Part shown: positions 1 through 22,032 of the stretch, piece by piece
How positions within the stretch are numbered: position 1 is the stretch's first letter
Layout: every line of letters begins with the position of its first letter
NCBI GenBank assembly: GCA_003952965.2
Contig: CM025851.1
Coordinates: 22,767,629 to 22,831,628, forward strand
DNA: 64,000 nt
Direction: 5' to 3'
Source of the DNA: Morella rubra
Taxonomy: Eukaryota; Streptophyta; Magnoliopsida; Fagales; Myricaceae
Notes under the pieces: generated by a model
Databases searched by the model: none
Seen by the model: the letters and a program-made list of their open reading frames with translations, nothing else
What the model was told of the DNA's origin: nothing
Made by a program: the position numbers and the translations under genes

Positions 1-2
1 GT

Positions 3-2836
3 AATACCTCTTTTACATGGTTACTCCAAACACTGGGTGATATGCTCCCTGCAGGTGCGAAATTGCCGAAGGACACTTATGAAGCTAAAAAATACATGAA
101 AGGGTTAGGACTTGGATATGAAAAAATTCCTGTTTGTCCAAACAGTTGTATGTTGTTTTGAAATGAGAATAAGAAATTAGAAGTTTGTTCAAAGTGTGGA
201 GCATCAAAATGGAAGGGCAATGGGGAGGGAAATATTTTCTCACCAAATGAAGGTGGATCATCCAAGAGATCCAAGAAAAAACAGGCAAAAGTTTTGCGGT
301 GGTTTCCTTTAAAGCACCGCTTGCAGAGATTATTCATGTCCTCAAAAACTGCTTCTCATATGAAATGGCATCACGATGGACGTGTAAATGATGGGTTGTT
401 AAGGCATCCGGCCGATGGTCAAGCTTGGAAGGCATTTGATGCACAGTATGCTGATTTTGCTTCTGATCCTTGTAATGTTAGGCTTGGGTTAGCAGCGGAT
501 GGGTTTAATCTTTTTGGGAACATGAGCACTAGTCATAGCACATGGCCAGTGATATTAGTACCATATAACTTGCCTCATTGGATGTGCATGAAACGTTCAT
601 CTTTAATGTTGTCATTACTTATTCCTGTACCGAAATCTCCTTCTTTCAAGATAGATGTATATCTAGAGCCATTGATATTAGAGTTAAAAGAGTTGTGGGA
701 TCTTGGATTAGATACTTATGACATTGCTACGAAAGATATGTTTAAGATGCGTGCGGCATTGATGTGGACAATTAACGATTTTCCTGTATATGGTGACCTC
801 TCTGGATGGAGTACAAAGGGACGTCTTGCATGTCCATGTTGTATGTATCAGACTTGGTCACGATGGTTGGATAATGTAGAAAATTTTGCTACATGCAGCA
901 TAGACGGTTCTTACCATTAAATCATAGGTGGAGAAGAGATCAAAGATCATTTGACGGTACTTATGAAATGACTCCACCACCCTATTTTATGACCGGTGAT
1001 GACATTTTCAGGGAATTACAGGGTACTTTACATTTTGAGTCAAGTGTATGGAAGAAGCAAAGTATTTTCTTCACATTGCCTTATTGGAAGGATAATATGT
1101 TACGCCATAATCTAGATGTCATGCATATAGAGAAAAACGTAGTGGACAATATCATTGGTACATTGTTAGATGTGGACGGGAAGACAAAAGATAACTATAA
1201 GGCACGTCTTGACTTACAAAGCATGGGAATAAGACATGATCTCCATCCAAAGATCACTGATGCAGGAAAGGTTCATTTGCCTGGTGCTTGCTACTCAATG
1301 ACTCGCAAAGAGAAAGAATGCTTTCTAAAAGTGATAAAGAATGCGAAATTTTCGGATGGTTTCGCTTCAACATATCACGTTGTGTCAAGCTTCAACAACG
1401 TAATATCATAGGTTTGAAGAGTCATGACTGTCACATCTTGATGCAGCATTTGATGCCTATTGCAATACGAAGATCATTGCCAAGCATGGTTTGTTCTCCT
1501 TTGATCTCATTGGCATGTTTCTTTAGAGAAATTTGTTCCAAAACATTACGGATAGAAGGACTTAGATCGACTTGAGGCTCAAATCCCTATAACATTGTGT
1601 CAACTTGAAAGGATATTTCCGCCTGCATTCTTTACTGTTATGGTGCACTTGGTCGTACATCTGGTTGCAAATGTAAGATGGGTGGACCGGTTCAACTTCG
1701 GTGGATGTATCCTATTGAAAGGTAATATTAATTATAGAGATATGTTACATCACGTTTCTTTGCACGTGTTGTATTTAATAAAGTCTAATATTGTTGATGT
1801 AGGTGCATGCACCGTTTCAAATCTTATGTTTGCAACACGGCCGCACCTGAAGGCTCTATTGCTGAAGGATATATAGCAGATGAATGCTTAACATTTTGTT
1901 CAAGATATTTAGAATCAGTCCCAACGATCTTTAATAGATCACCAAGAAATGTAGACGATACTATGGGAGGAATATCATTTGTTCGTCTTGATATGAAAAC
2001 ATGCATGCAGGCTCATCGATATATCCTTTTTAATTGCGATGAGTTAATTCAAATTCGCACGTAAGTGATGTTAGACTTCTAACTCTTTCATTGAGCATGT
2101 TTTTATTGATGGTGAAATTAATTTTTTAGTTGTATTGTCGATGTGTAGAATGCATAAGGAGCGATTGAAGGCAAGAAACCGTAGTAGTCGACCACAGATT
2201 ATGTCATCGATAAGATGCATAGGGATGAATTTTGTGATTGGTTTCGAAACTATGTATGTGTTATGTTTAAAATGTTTTGTATTGGCTGATTACTTTGAAA
2301 CTTACAATTAGTTTTAATCTTGACTTGTTGTTCGAGGAAAATAGGTACAAAATATGGACGAGATGATGAAGCATCAACTTCCAAATAGAGTTCGATGGCT
2401 TGCTAAAGGTCCAAACCCCGAAGCTAGATCATTTAGCCGATATGTATATAATGGTGTGAAATTTCATACAAAAGACAATGAAATAGGCAGAACAACTCAA
2501 AATAGTGGAGTATGTGTGACTGTTGAAGGGGGCACCACATATTACGGGCGAATTATAAGTATCATTGAGTTAAACTATTTTGATGAAGAATGTTTTGTAC
2601 TATTCAAATGTGATTGGGTTGACACAGCTATTGGTAGGGGATATAAAGTTGATGAGTTTGGATTCGAACTTGTTAATTTTTCGCGTTTAGTGCATACTGG
2701 AGATCGATTAAGCGATGATCCATTCATTTTGGCACCACAAGCATCTCAAGTATACTATGTAGCAGATGAAAGACATCCAAATTGGGAAGTAGTTGTCAAG
2801 ACCAAACCAAGAGATGTGTTTGATGCTGGTATGTAA
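3..2836 (+). pseudogene. TNP2-like CACTA transposase (Transposase_21 family), decayed
   Basis: This is the 3' part of a TNP2-type transposase, the protein that binds the ends of CACTA elements and cuts them out. A cysteine-rich stretch (CPNSC, then CSKCGASKWKG) is followed by the conserved core: MKWHHDGR, LGLAADGFNLFG, WPVILVPYNLP and LDVMHIEKNV. Next comes a DUF4218-like part (GLKSHDCHILMQHLMPIAIR, LERIFPPAFFTVMVHL, EGSIAEGYIADECLTFCSRY). A DUF4216-like C-terminal part (ARSFSRYVYNGVKFHTKD, YYGRIISIIELNY, VLFKCDWVDT) lies at 2354-2836. The frame is broken: an in-frame TGA at 159-161 replaces the expected Trp codon, and the reading frame changes near 895, 1370, 1575 and 1800. Some late breaks (about 2065-2350) may be introns. 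The N-terminus lies outside the window. Confidence 0.9.
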
Positions 2837-3104
2837 TGACTGACGATAGATGACTGACGACATAGATGACTACGTGAAAATGAACCTCAACAACGTGATT
2901 TGACCTCGAGGAACACATAGATCTCCTCAGGAATTTCCTATGGTATGTCAAATATGTCTCTGTTTTTGTGCATTATTTTTTTTTACATGCTCAGATTTAC
3001 GATATATCCGTTTTATTGACGTTTTGTTTAAGGAAATGTGTTTTGTATTGTTGAATTTTACATTGAAATCACTTTTATGCATGTTTAAATATTGTATAGG
3101 TACA

Positions 3105-5033
3105 ATGACGAGGAAGAGATTCAGGACTATATCTTCTTCATCACAGCCACCTGTGCCACCATCGCAAGAAGCAACGGCATCACAAGAAGCAACGCCGTCA
3201 CAGCCACCTGCGCATCCTTCAGAACAGGCTACGATGCCATCGTTCGACTATGATCAATCTTTGAACGATAACGAAATAATTGGTATGTTCATAACCACAA
3301 TAGAGATAATCTAAGTTTAATATGTTACTCAATTTAGTTTCACATGCTAAATGTGCAGGTGATACTGAAGTCCGGAAAGTGCGTGGCGGCACGCGGATGA
3401 CGGACGTCTGGAATCTGAAGGAAGACGAATTGATTCCAGTACAATTCAATGGCAATGGGCAGCCATTGGGTAATGAAGGGGGAATATTTAACAAATTCAC
3501 TGGTTGTGTTGCCCATGTTGCGAATCAAATCCCCCTAGATGCGGCGGATTGGCGTAAAGTCCCATTGTCAATAAAAGAGGACTGTTGGAGCCTCATGACG
3601 GTATAATTTTGGTTATTTGTCACAATTGTTATTCAACTATATAAATTTAATAATTGACGCACCTAACTGTTGGGGTATATTTTGCAGAAACGGTTTACAA
3701 TCCCCGAGCCTCCATTGGGGATATTGTCAAGAGCTGGTTCCTCAAAGATTTAGGAGAGAAATGGAGGAACTACAAGTGTAGTTTAAAGCAAAAAAATTTT
3801 GATGAGGCCTTTACGCCTCAGTATGTGAAAAATAATGCTCCAACAGACGTTAATTTGGAGCAATTTTGCAAATTAGTCGATTTTTGGTATTCTGATGCAG
3901 GACGGGTATGACATTTATTTATTTGTATTATAATTTTTATGAATATAACTTCTTATTAATTTTAACTGTCTTGATGTTAATGTAGCATCGAAGTCATGCC
4001 GGAAAACAAAATAGATCGCTCCAAACGACGGTCCACACTGCAGGATCAAAGAGCTTCGCACGTTATGCTCACGAATTGGTATGTAGTACTTTCATTAGTT
4101 TGTTTAATAGTATAGTACTTATCATTGCCATTCTTATTTGTAATTTACAATTTCATCACGAATTCGTGTTTGTGATGCAGGAAAAAGAGAAACAAGTTCC
4201 AATCAATCGAGCGGATTTATATAAAGCTGTCCATATGCGTTCTGACGGATCTCCAATAAATCCGGACGTAGCAGAGAAAATAGTATGTCATTATTACATC
4301 AATTTTGATTTCAATGTGCGAATATTAATTCAAAATTTAATTGTACGTTGTACTCTCTCAGAGGCGAATGGAGGAGATTGGATTGAACGATTCAGGAAGT
4401 TCACAAACTTCCAACGAATTTAGAGTGGATGGCAGCATCGGTTGGTCACCATCTGACCGATATGCACAAGTGATTGGTCCAGAACGACATGGTCGCATTC
4501 GCGGCGTTGGATTAGGACCAACTCCTTCATCTCATCCTGCCAACACCAACGTAAGATCCAGTCAGCCTACATCCTCTAGTAACGAGAGAGCGGTATTTAT
4601 GGAAAATAGAGTTCAGATGTTGGAGTCTGAAGTAGCATCGCTTAAATCTACAATACAAATGATGGCACAAGCTTGGGTAAAAGTTTTATTTACTTATCCT
4701 CAAGTATTACTATTGACTCTATTTATGTATATTTCGTAGTTAATTAATGTTTGTTTAACTGTTGTAGGAGCAACGTCAATACCAAGATGTTGCCAATAAC
4801 AATCAGGTTTCACCAGCAATTCATAGATCATCTCATGCAAGTCGGAAAACGAGTGTTGGTAAGATACAAACATAAATGAATACTGCCATTAATTTAATTT
4901 TAAGTATGTACTAAGCTCTTTTATCTTTGTTCATGTCATTACTGTTTGTTAATTTTACAATATTGTAATAGCAGACAATGCCGATGATGCAGAAAGTGCA
5001 GGAGCAGATGGTGCTGAAGGTGGAGAGGATTAA
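3105..5033 (+). pseudogene. Second CACTA gene (Ptta/En/Spm plant transposase, Transposase_24-like)
   Basis: This is the companion gene found downstream of TNP2 in many plant CACTA elements. It is thought to bind subterminal repeats, like maize TNPA. The start at 3105 (MTRKRFRT) opens a Ser/Pro/Gln-rich leader with repeated SQEAT/SQPP units. Exon 1 ends at 3282 (GT donor). Exon 2 at 3359-3600 carries the family core (RGGTRMTDVWNLKEDE, FNGNGQPLG). Exon 3 from 3688 has LGEKWRNYKCSLKQK. Later exons include INRADLYKAVHMR, a Ser/Asn-rich linker, and a heptad-like coiled-coil segment (VQMLESEVASLKSTIQMM, about 4612-4665). The acidic tail ends with TAA at 5031-5033. A frame change near 3715 breaks exon 3, so the gene is probably not functional. 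Confidence 0.8.
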
Positions 5034-5264
5034 ATTTATAGTTATTTGTACTTAAATGTCATGACTTGTTAGTTTTTAGTCTATTGAAAAAATACCCTTA
5101 ACTTATTTTTGTTTGATGCAAAACTTGTAAGACATGCTTATAATGAAATATATTTTGTTTTATTACACTTTTCTTTGTTTGCATTAATCAATTAAAATCT
5201 ATAACAAAATTTGTATGGTAAGAAAATATAACAAAAAAAAAAAAAAATACGGTCAAATTTTCAA

Positions 5265-5624
5265 ACAATAGTGGCCGCAGTGAATAGGTTAAACCAACGG
5301 ATAGGGTTATAGCGCGGTCACGTAACCACCGCTATAACCCTATATCCGACCGCTGCTAAAAACATGTAGCGGCAGTCAATTGGCCGCCGCTACAGCACGT
5401 TCGCGGAAAAACACTACACGCGGTTGGCTCTATAGAGGCAGTCCGACCGTCGCTATGTGACCGCCGCTATAGAGCTGACGTATACACCAGCGGCCTCTAT
5501 AACCGCTGTTACAGGGCTGTGCCGACGATGATATAGCGGCGGTCTTGCTATAGCCTATAGCAGCGGTTTTTGAACCTATAGTGACGGTTTCCGGCCTCCA
5601 CTATAGGTGTTTATTTCTGTAGTG
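5265..5624 (+). repeat. Subterminal repeat zone and right terminus of the CACTA element
   Basis: This GC-rich block stands out from the AT-rich surroundings. Short motifs of the type TAGCGGCGGTC and its complement (CCGCCGCTATAG, ACCGCTATAACC) recur in both orientations about ten times. Such arrays are the binding sites of the element's own proteins in other CACTA elements. The block can fold into several hairpins. It ends with the terminal inverted repeat at 5606-5624. Confidence 0.85.
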
Positions 5625-6070
5625 GTTCCAGAAGGAGTTCCGATCCCTCAAATCTAGAACATCAAAGTCCAAATCTAATAGAGTTCTTACTTTTTTTTTT
5701 GCCAGATGTGGTGATATCATGATGGGATCCACCATTTCAAGTATCTAATGATACTTCGAGATTTATATTTTTTTGGACTTATTATGTAATAAAAAGAAAA
5801 GAAAAAAGAAGAAGAAAAAAAGATTCATTGTTGTCCATCATTTTGTAATCCAATGTTTGGTAGTTACTTGATGTTTGTCTATTGTTCTTAAAGACATGAC
5901 CTAGGCCATTGGCTATAGTTATATATTTTGTCAGGTCCACTTTTCAATTGTTGTGTGCCTATGATTGTTCCATTCCTTTAGGTTTTCATTTTTAAAAAAC
6001 AAGATTTTAGATATTCTACGCCTTGTATTTGAGGGGCTATTAGAAATAATATGATAATAATATAAGATTT

Positions 6071-6145
<75 letters not shown>

Positions 6146-6762
6146 GATATTATTGTTATTAAGATTATATTAGAGATTTAACTTTAAAGGTTAAAATATT
6201 TTTCTTTTTTTTTTTAATCATATTTTGTATTTTCTCTATAAATATAAACTTTTAGCTTGTGATCTATATAGATTCATAATACAATCAGAGAGGATTTTTA
6301 CAATGGAGGTAGGTTTTTTAAACCAAATCCCTTAAATCTTTGTCTCCCTACTCTTTTTTCCATTTCTCTATATTATGTTTTAATTCAGCACTATATTTAT
6401 CTTTTCCTTCAAGTAATTTGGACGAGAATACAAGTAAAAGGTTATACGTTACCATTCGCTCGGAAAAGGGAAAAGGCAAAGAGATCGTGGAAAGAGATAC
6501 TAGTGACAATTTAGGTATTATCATCAAGTTCTTTTTTCCTTTACTTTTTTTAACGCAAAGGCGAAGAGATCAACTCAGGACAGAATCATATCCCACGTAC
6601 CTAATTTACTTTATCCACGTTCTAGGGAAGAGATTATCGAGGTTGCTTAAAATGAGGAGCACAGTTGTCAAATGATGTCGCCGGGGCTTTTCCGATAATC
6701 TTTTCAGACACAAATGTGTTCTAAAGAGGGTAATTATCCGAAACTTTGTCACGTCTCACTTG
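5625..6762. other. AT-rich spacer, no supportable gene
   Basis: This spacer lies between the CACTA and hAT elements. It contains poly-A/T runs and a long AC/TA microsatellite, annotated separately. A TATA-like CTATAAATATAAAC near 6236 and an ATG at 6303 that meets a GT donor motif two codons later hint at a promoter. No following exon could be supported. The short open stretch at 6421-6516 (KRLYVTIRSEKGKGKEIVE) is not recognised and may be a remnant exon. Confidence 0.5.
6072..6145. repeat. (AC)n microsatellite followed by (TA)n
   Basis: About 28 uninterrupted AC units run from 6072 to about 6129, followed by about 8 TA units. This is a compound dinucleotide microsatellite, likely to vary in length between individuals. 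The cysteine-valine reading frame on the opposite strand is a by-product of the repeat. Confidence 0.97.
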
Positions 6763-7611
6763 CAGTGGCGGAGGGAGGGGTATGCAAGACATTGAATTTT
6801 TTTTTTTTTTAAAAAAACTTAACTTGTAATTGATTAAAACAATGGTTGATATGCTATTAATATACAGTTTTGAAATTATATTGAAATTGTGAACATTAGG
6901 ACTAGGTTGTAAAATTGTGATTAGGACCTTAGGTTGTGATTTATGAAATTATATTGATGAATTTTGTTTTGTTTTGTTTAGATAATGAATGAGTTTTTGA
7001 TAAAAAAAATCAGTGAGATTGTCTAATACTCCTAATATGACTGCTACTTCTGAGACAACTGTTAGTTCGAAAAGACCTCATATTTTATTTAGTTTTGATG
7101 ATATTGTTGTTGACTCAGGGTTACGTAAACTCATTGAAAAATATGATGTTGGAATTAAGGATTAAGTTCGTAGGGAGTATTTGATAAAATGTCTTTGTCA
7201 ACCGCTTGGGCCTGATTTTCCCAATAAGCAATATAGAAAACGAATGAGGGCTTTTTTGGGGTCATGGTTTAAAGAATATGAGTGGTTGGATGCGGCGTAT
7301 TGCTTGCGGTGCTTTCTATGTAGACAAAGTAGATGATCAAGATCTGGGGGAGATGTGTTTACATCTACAAGATTTAGCAATTGAAAAATAGGAGTGAAGG
7401 TATATGAGAGTCATGTTGGTGCATTTAATAGTCTTAACAAATAGTGTGGTATGTGTATTTCAATATAATATATTTTTAATATTTTTAGTCCTTAATTTTC
7501 AATATTTTAATTTTAAGACATTTTTTTACATTACGTAGTAAAAAAAAATTTTCCTATCATTTTTTCTTAGGAGTTGGCCCCCCTTCAGATTGATTCCTGG
7601 CTCCACCAGTA
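6763..7611 (+). mobile_element. Deleted hAT-family element (zinc-finger MYM-type transposase remnant)
   Basis: The 5' end CAGTGGCGGAG at 6763 and the 3' end CTCCACCAGTA at 7601-7611 form an 11-bp terminal inverted repeat with three mismatches. It is of the CAGTGGCGGAGC type used by plant hAT elements. Inside, around 7060-7335, lies decayed coding sequence of the transposase family annotated as zinc finger MYM-type protein 1-like. Recognisable parts are VRREYLIKCLCQP, GPDFPNKQYRKRMR and DAAYCLRCFL, matching the N-terminal TTF zinc-finger part. It has an in-frame stop and a frame change, and the catalytic dimerisation region is absent. Flanking 8-bp target repeats are not clear (related but shifted words at 6751 and 7611), so the copy is old. 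Confidence 0.75.
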
Positions 7612-8356
7612 CGAGTCTCTTGGCTTTCAATTGTACTTGTTAAACTAGCTGATCTGAGATTTTTTGGACTCCTCACGAAGTTGCCAAGAACTGTGATTTG
7701 GGGAACTTCGGAACTTCTCTAGCACTCAAAATAAATGCCAGCTCATCCAGTTGAACTTTACAACCAACCCATAGGAAATTGCCACGAATTAATTTGAAAT
7801 CTCCAGTTTTTCCCCCGTCGACACGTAGGACTTCCATTTGAGATTTAATAAGAGTAAAAGGAACGACACACCAAAATTAATTATTTCTTAAAGACTCGTG
7901 GACTACTGACCATGGAATTTCTGAACGTCAAGAAATTTCCTGGATCGAGATTAGGGCTAAGCAGGAAGCTCTAAGAGCCAAGTCATGCAAAGACCAAGTC
8001 AGACAACCGAAATTAGAAGTGAAGACAACGTACGTCTAGAGACCGAGATCAAGAACCAATTAACCAAACCCTGCTTAATTAACTCAATATTATAATTGGG
8101 ATCTGGGAACAAGAAGGGAAACGAACTGTAGATGATAGTGCTGATCATCATGCTTTTGCTACGTATTCACAAAGAGGAGTACACGGTACACCAATGTTTA
8201 CAAACAAATCCAACGAACTTTTCTTCTTCTTTCATGTTCTTGTTTCTACTTTATTGTCTTTCTTCTGTAAAAACCTAGCTACTACATACATTTTTCATCT
8301 ATCAAGCTGAGAAACAAAAAAAGAAACGGAACATATGAATGAATAAGAAAACCGAA

Positions 8357-8839
8357 TTAAGTGGCCACGATCTCTCTCACGGTCCTAGAGTGCATCAAAC
8401 TCTCCTCCATCCGCTTAGTTCTCGGACGAAGCCACTTGGACAAAAACCCACCTTTCTTGTTCTTATCATTGTCATCTCCATTTTTCATTCTTGGACCGAA
8501 AGCCAACGATCTACTCTTGGTGAGTGCATTCTTGCCGTTTAGGAAGAACGATATTGAGCTCTTTCCGGCCTCCTTGGAAAAATGAGAACGATGCACCGGA
8601 GACGAACAAGAAGAAGCAGAAGAGGAAGAATAGTAAGAAGACAAAGAAGAAGGGGAAGAAGAACGAGCTGTGGTGGCAGAGGCCGTTCTTCGTGAGCTGG
8701 AGGTGGATAGTTGAGAGAGTCTTTCGGCCAGGCAAAGCGAGCAGACGCCCGGTGACTGGCGGTGTTTTGGGTGCTTCTTGCACTTTACATCTGACTTGGA
8801 CCGGCCCATCGCCTCCTTTGATCTCCTTAGGTTCAGCAT
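8357..8839 (-). CDS. Small plant protein with N-terminal Cys-rich motif and Ser-rich middle, function unknown
   Basis: Intronless frame of 160 codons from the ATG at 8839, or 150 from the in-frame ATG at 8809 (MGRSKSD). The N-terminus has C-x2-HP...C-x2-C (CKKHPKHRQSP, VCSLCLAERLSQL), a possible small zinc-binding knuckle. It resembles, at a distance, the HP...CxxCL...RLS opening of plant OCTOPUS/DUF740 proteins. A serine-rich low-complexity stretch follows (about residues 45-85). The C-terminus is basic and Lys/Arg-rich, ending RTVREIVAT. No signal peptide or membrane segment is visible. A TATA-like box at 8877-8884 would place the RNA start very near 8850, which favours the second ATG. The tail SKWLRPRTKR suggests a soluble, perhaps membrane-peripheral or nuclear protein; this is inference. 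The function is not known to me. Confidence 0.8.
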   Translation of the reverse strand: MLNLRRSKEAMGRSKSDVKCKKHPKHRQSPGVCSLCLAERLSQLSTSSSRRTASATTARSSSPSSLSSYYSSSSASSCSSPVHRSHFSKEAGKSSISFFLNGKNALTKSRSLAFGPRMKNGDDNDKNKKGGFLSKWLRPRTKRMEESLMHSRTVREIVAT

Positions 8840-8876
8840 TTGCTCGTCGTCAACCCTTGTGGGCGTTTGAGTCGGT

Positions 8877-8884
8877 CTATATAG
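8877..8884 (-). promoter_or_regulatory. TATA box of the minus-strand gene at 8357-8839
   Basis: The palindromic CTATATAG lies 38 bases upstream of the first in-frame ATG (8839) and 68 bases upstream of the second (8809). Plant transcription usually begins about 30 bases after the TATA box, here near 8850. That leaves a leader of about 10 bases for the first ATG and about 40 for the second. Confidence 0.55.
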
Positions 8885-8889
8885 AGGTA

Positions 8890-11800
8890 CATGGCGGTGG
8901 ATTTCCCTGATAGTTCATGTGAGCTTCTTAGTTTGTTCGTAAAATTGCCTTTTTGACGGGTTGTGCGTTTGAAAAGTTGGCTGACGGACTAAATGGACGG
9001 CCGCGATGGAAGGGTACTTCTTGTGGGCTCCACAATGGGATTGAGTGGGAGACGGTGATATTTTCGTAGATCGCTAAATGGGGTAAGGGCCAAGGTTTCT
9101 ATGGGGGCGGCGTAGAAAATCCGGGCGGTTGCCCTAGAAAAGTGATATGCACGACACCGTCAAACAATTAAACGCGACGTTTCGTCTGGGGGAATATTTG
9201 AAAATGTACCCAAAGACCTATTAAATAGGTTTATTCTCTGCCATAAGAAGAAGGGAAAGATACATCCTAATTCCTACCCCAACGTGGTTACGTACTCAAA
9301 CCAGAAAAATTCTTTAGAATTTAATTTATATACACAGCCATTTTGCGGTGAAAAATTTAAATTGGAAAAAACGTGGATAATTATAACCAATCATATTATT
9401 CCATGTCTAAGTTAAATTGTATATGTATATTCATATAATCGGTCATCACATAAAATCATATCAGTTTTTTGTCACTTTTAATTTTTTAATAACAAAAGAA
9501 AAAAAATACACTAAATTTGAACTGACTTGACTCAACTTGATCGTATTTAACGTGTTTAATGTCATATAAAATCTTAAAAAGAGAAGACAATTTACAGTTC
9601 AGCCTCTCAATTTAGTCACTATTATAATTCTTAAAGAGAATTGAATATAAGACCATGCATTCACACCACCCCAAGTGCACTCTAATTCAAAGTGAGTTAA
9701 TTTTCTGTTAATTTTGTTAATAAATAAACGTATCTAATTTTGTGTTTCCTCAAGGAATATTAGAAATTGTACCTTAAGATCTATATTTATTACGGTTATT
9801 ATTTGCTTTAAGAACAAGGAAACATACACGTGGGTAGGTACTCTAAACACAAATTCGTTGAAATTTTATTTAATTTAAATACTAAGTCATCTTTCGTTAC
9901 TGCATAAAGACTTTTTATTTGGGTTTGATTTTTTTATTTATTATGAAGAAATAAATGATGCGATGAAAAGGAGACACAAAAATATCTTGTGATAATATCT
10001 TCCGTTGCACATAGCCTAAACCTTAATCTTTGTACTATGGACACGAATACTAGAAATTAATCAAAAGATCAAAGGGGTATAGTAGTTGAGGAAGGCTGGT
10101 CCTCTGCCAGCTTCATTTAAACTAATTACCGGCCGTGTTTGAGATTTGAGTAAGTCGGCCGAGAAACTGTACCATATCCTGTGCTGGCTTCGAACAAGTG
10201 CAACGTGTCAGAGCAGGAACAAAAAGTCGGTGGGGACGACAACTAGCGTTTTGGTATACCAAACTGGGACACCTTAATTTAATAGGACGCGGAAAAGCAT
10301 GTTCCTACACCACAAGTGGAACTCGATTCCTTTCAGTCAGTCAGGAAAGCCAATGTCCCATCCACCATTCTTTATCATTTCCACAGGCATAAGGATTGGA
10401 AGATGAAGAAAGGTAATGGGACAGGGAAAGGAAAATAAGTGTAGCTATTACGACCCAATCCCCTTAATTTCTTGTATCGTACTATACAAAACTTTCATTC
10501 TCACCTTGGTACATTAATCTAGAGAAAGGAAGCCAAACTAACCAGTGAAAAATAAGCTTATAGCAACAAAATTCCTCAAGTTCTAGACACGTGAAGGAAA
10601 ATGTGAGAGGGAGAGAGACAAAGAGAGTGGGAGCAAGAGAGAAATACCCAATGGCCATAGTAATGTTTAGAGTGTGAAAGATATTGCAGAAAATAATGAG
10701 CCCCGAGTTTCAAAAGAAACCTTGACTGATTGAGTAATTTATTGAATCTTAATTGATTGAGTCATCCGTTAGGTCATTAATAAGTGAAATTTGTCTTTCG
10801 ATGAAGTGCATATGGAGCAAGACAAGAAAAGAAATGAGAAATGAATATTAAAACTCTTAAACTCCTCGTCAAATATTTGCTTTATCCCAAGAAATGAATA
10901 TTTGCTTTCAATAATGTCTAAAGCAAGGATTAAAACGAAGCTACTCAGAAACTCTAGGAATCTGATTCATTCACCAAACAAATTATTAAAAGTCTTTTAC
11001 TTTTTGGATGATAGAGCTGCCAAGTCCAATTCTCTCTTTTTGTTGACTCTATTGGTTATCCCACTCTCAAAAGATACTTGTCCCGTAAGTTTATGTGGGA
11101 GAAAAAAGTATAGAAGAGATAGGGATGAAGGGAAAGAAGATAGGTAGGATGAGCGAACCATTGGGTCTTTTCTGTTAGTCTTTCGGGTTTTGTTAACATT
11201 TCTTTTTTCGGCAAGTGAGGAAAAGCTTCTTACAATGGCAAGACCACCTTTAATTTTCCTTTTTAGTCAAGTTCAACGATTGGATTATCTTTACTAACAA
11301 CTTTAAGATATTTTGCCTTCAAACTACCATCACAGCGTCCGAAATGTATAATTTTCATTAATTGAACCAAGAACTAGGCAAAAATAAACCATTCTTCTTG
11401 TACTACATTAAATTTAGACTAGAAACTGACAAAACTACCATTATATTTTGTTTTTATGTTGTTTGGTTTTATTCTCTTCACTTTCTTTTTGTCCTGATTT
11501 TTTTACTTGTCTTTTTGCTCACGTTTTGGCTTCTTTTAATAAACTACTAGTTACAGAAGGCAGATACAATACATATCATTTTTTGTTCAGTTATCGATAT
11601 TCAATTTAACAAAAATCATATAATTTAAATTGCAATGTGATAATAATCAGTAATTTGAGGGTAAAATATCTCAAAATTAGTAGTTTAAGATGCAAAGAGT
11701 GAATGACCCATAGTTCAGGGATAAAAAGTTTATTTAATCCAGAAAAAAAAAGATTAGTGAAACGTCTTCTCTGGTCAATAACACCAATACATTTATTTGT

Positions 11801-12100
11801 ACCTGATAGTCCTATAAACGAGGACTGCCTTGATGAAGAAAGAAGTAGGAAGCCTTGTTAGCTTCCACCATCAACCAAAATTTTTTTATCTTCTATGCCT
11901 CAGTAGAAATTAATATACAAATACATATGCTGAGATGTGCATAGAAAAAAAGTCCTTTATGGAGAATAACCCCCCAATGGAACAGCACATAAATGAGGTA
12001 CAAAATTTGTGCTGCACCGTTTTGTCACTTGTAAGATTTCATGTAAGCTTCTTTGAAGTCAAAATCAGTATAAGCTTTCCTCATCCTGCGTATCTTCTAT
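8890..12100. other. Intergenic spacer without a supportable gene
   Basis: This is upstream DNA of the 8357-8839 gene, turning into AT-rich spacer. I see no exon chain with splice signals, no RNA gene and no complete transposon. The region around 11550-11735 has MITE-like phrases about aligned poly-A/T and imperfect inverted words, but no definable ends. The part just above 12000 is likely 3' untranslated and terminator DNA of the TGT gene, which is on the minus strand. Confidence 0.5.
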
Positions 12101-12105
12101 AACTC

Positions 12106-22032
<9,927 letters not shown>

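Larger units (their letters stand above)
1..5624 (+). mobile_element. CACTA (En/Spm) DNA transposon, 3' portion, left end outside window
   Basis: The window opens inside a class II CACTA element. It holds the two genes typical of plant CACTA elements in the same order and strand: a TNP2-like transposase (to 2836) and a second Ptta/En/Spm-type protein (3105-5033). A GC-rich subterminal repeat zone follows. The right end reads CTGTAGTG at 5617-5624; its reverse complement CACTACAGAAATAAACACC is a classical CACTA terminus. The usual 3-bp target duplication cannot be tested because the left end is missing. Both genes carry reading-frame damage, so this copy looks non-autonomous today. Confidence 0.93.

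Noticed and set aside
5931-6125. Cys-Val repeat protein on the minus strand
   Set aside because: A by-product of the AC microsatellite.
6236-6516. TATA-like box, short ATG and an open stretch resembling a small gene
   Set aside because: No coherent exon chain or recognisable protein; kept only as a note in the spacer entry.
8524-8910. 128-codon plus-strand frame overlapping the minus-strand gene
   Set aside because: Lys/Arg-rich shadow of the serine-rich region on the other strand.
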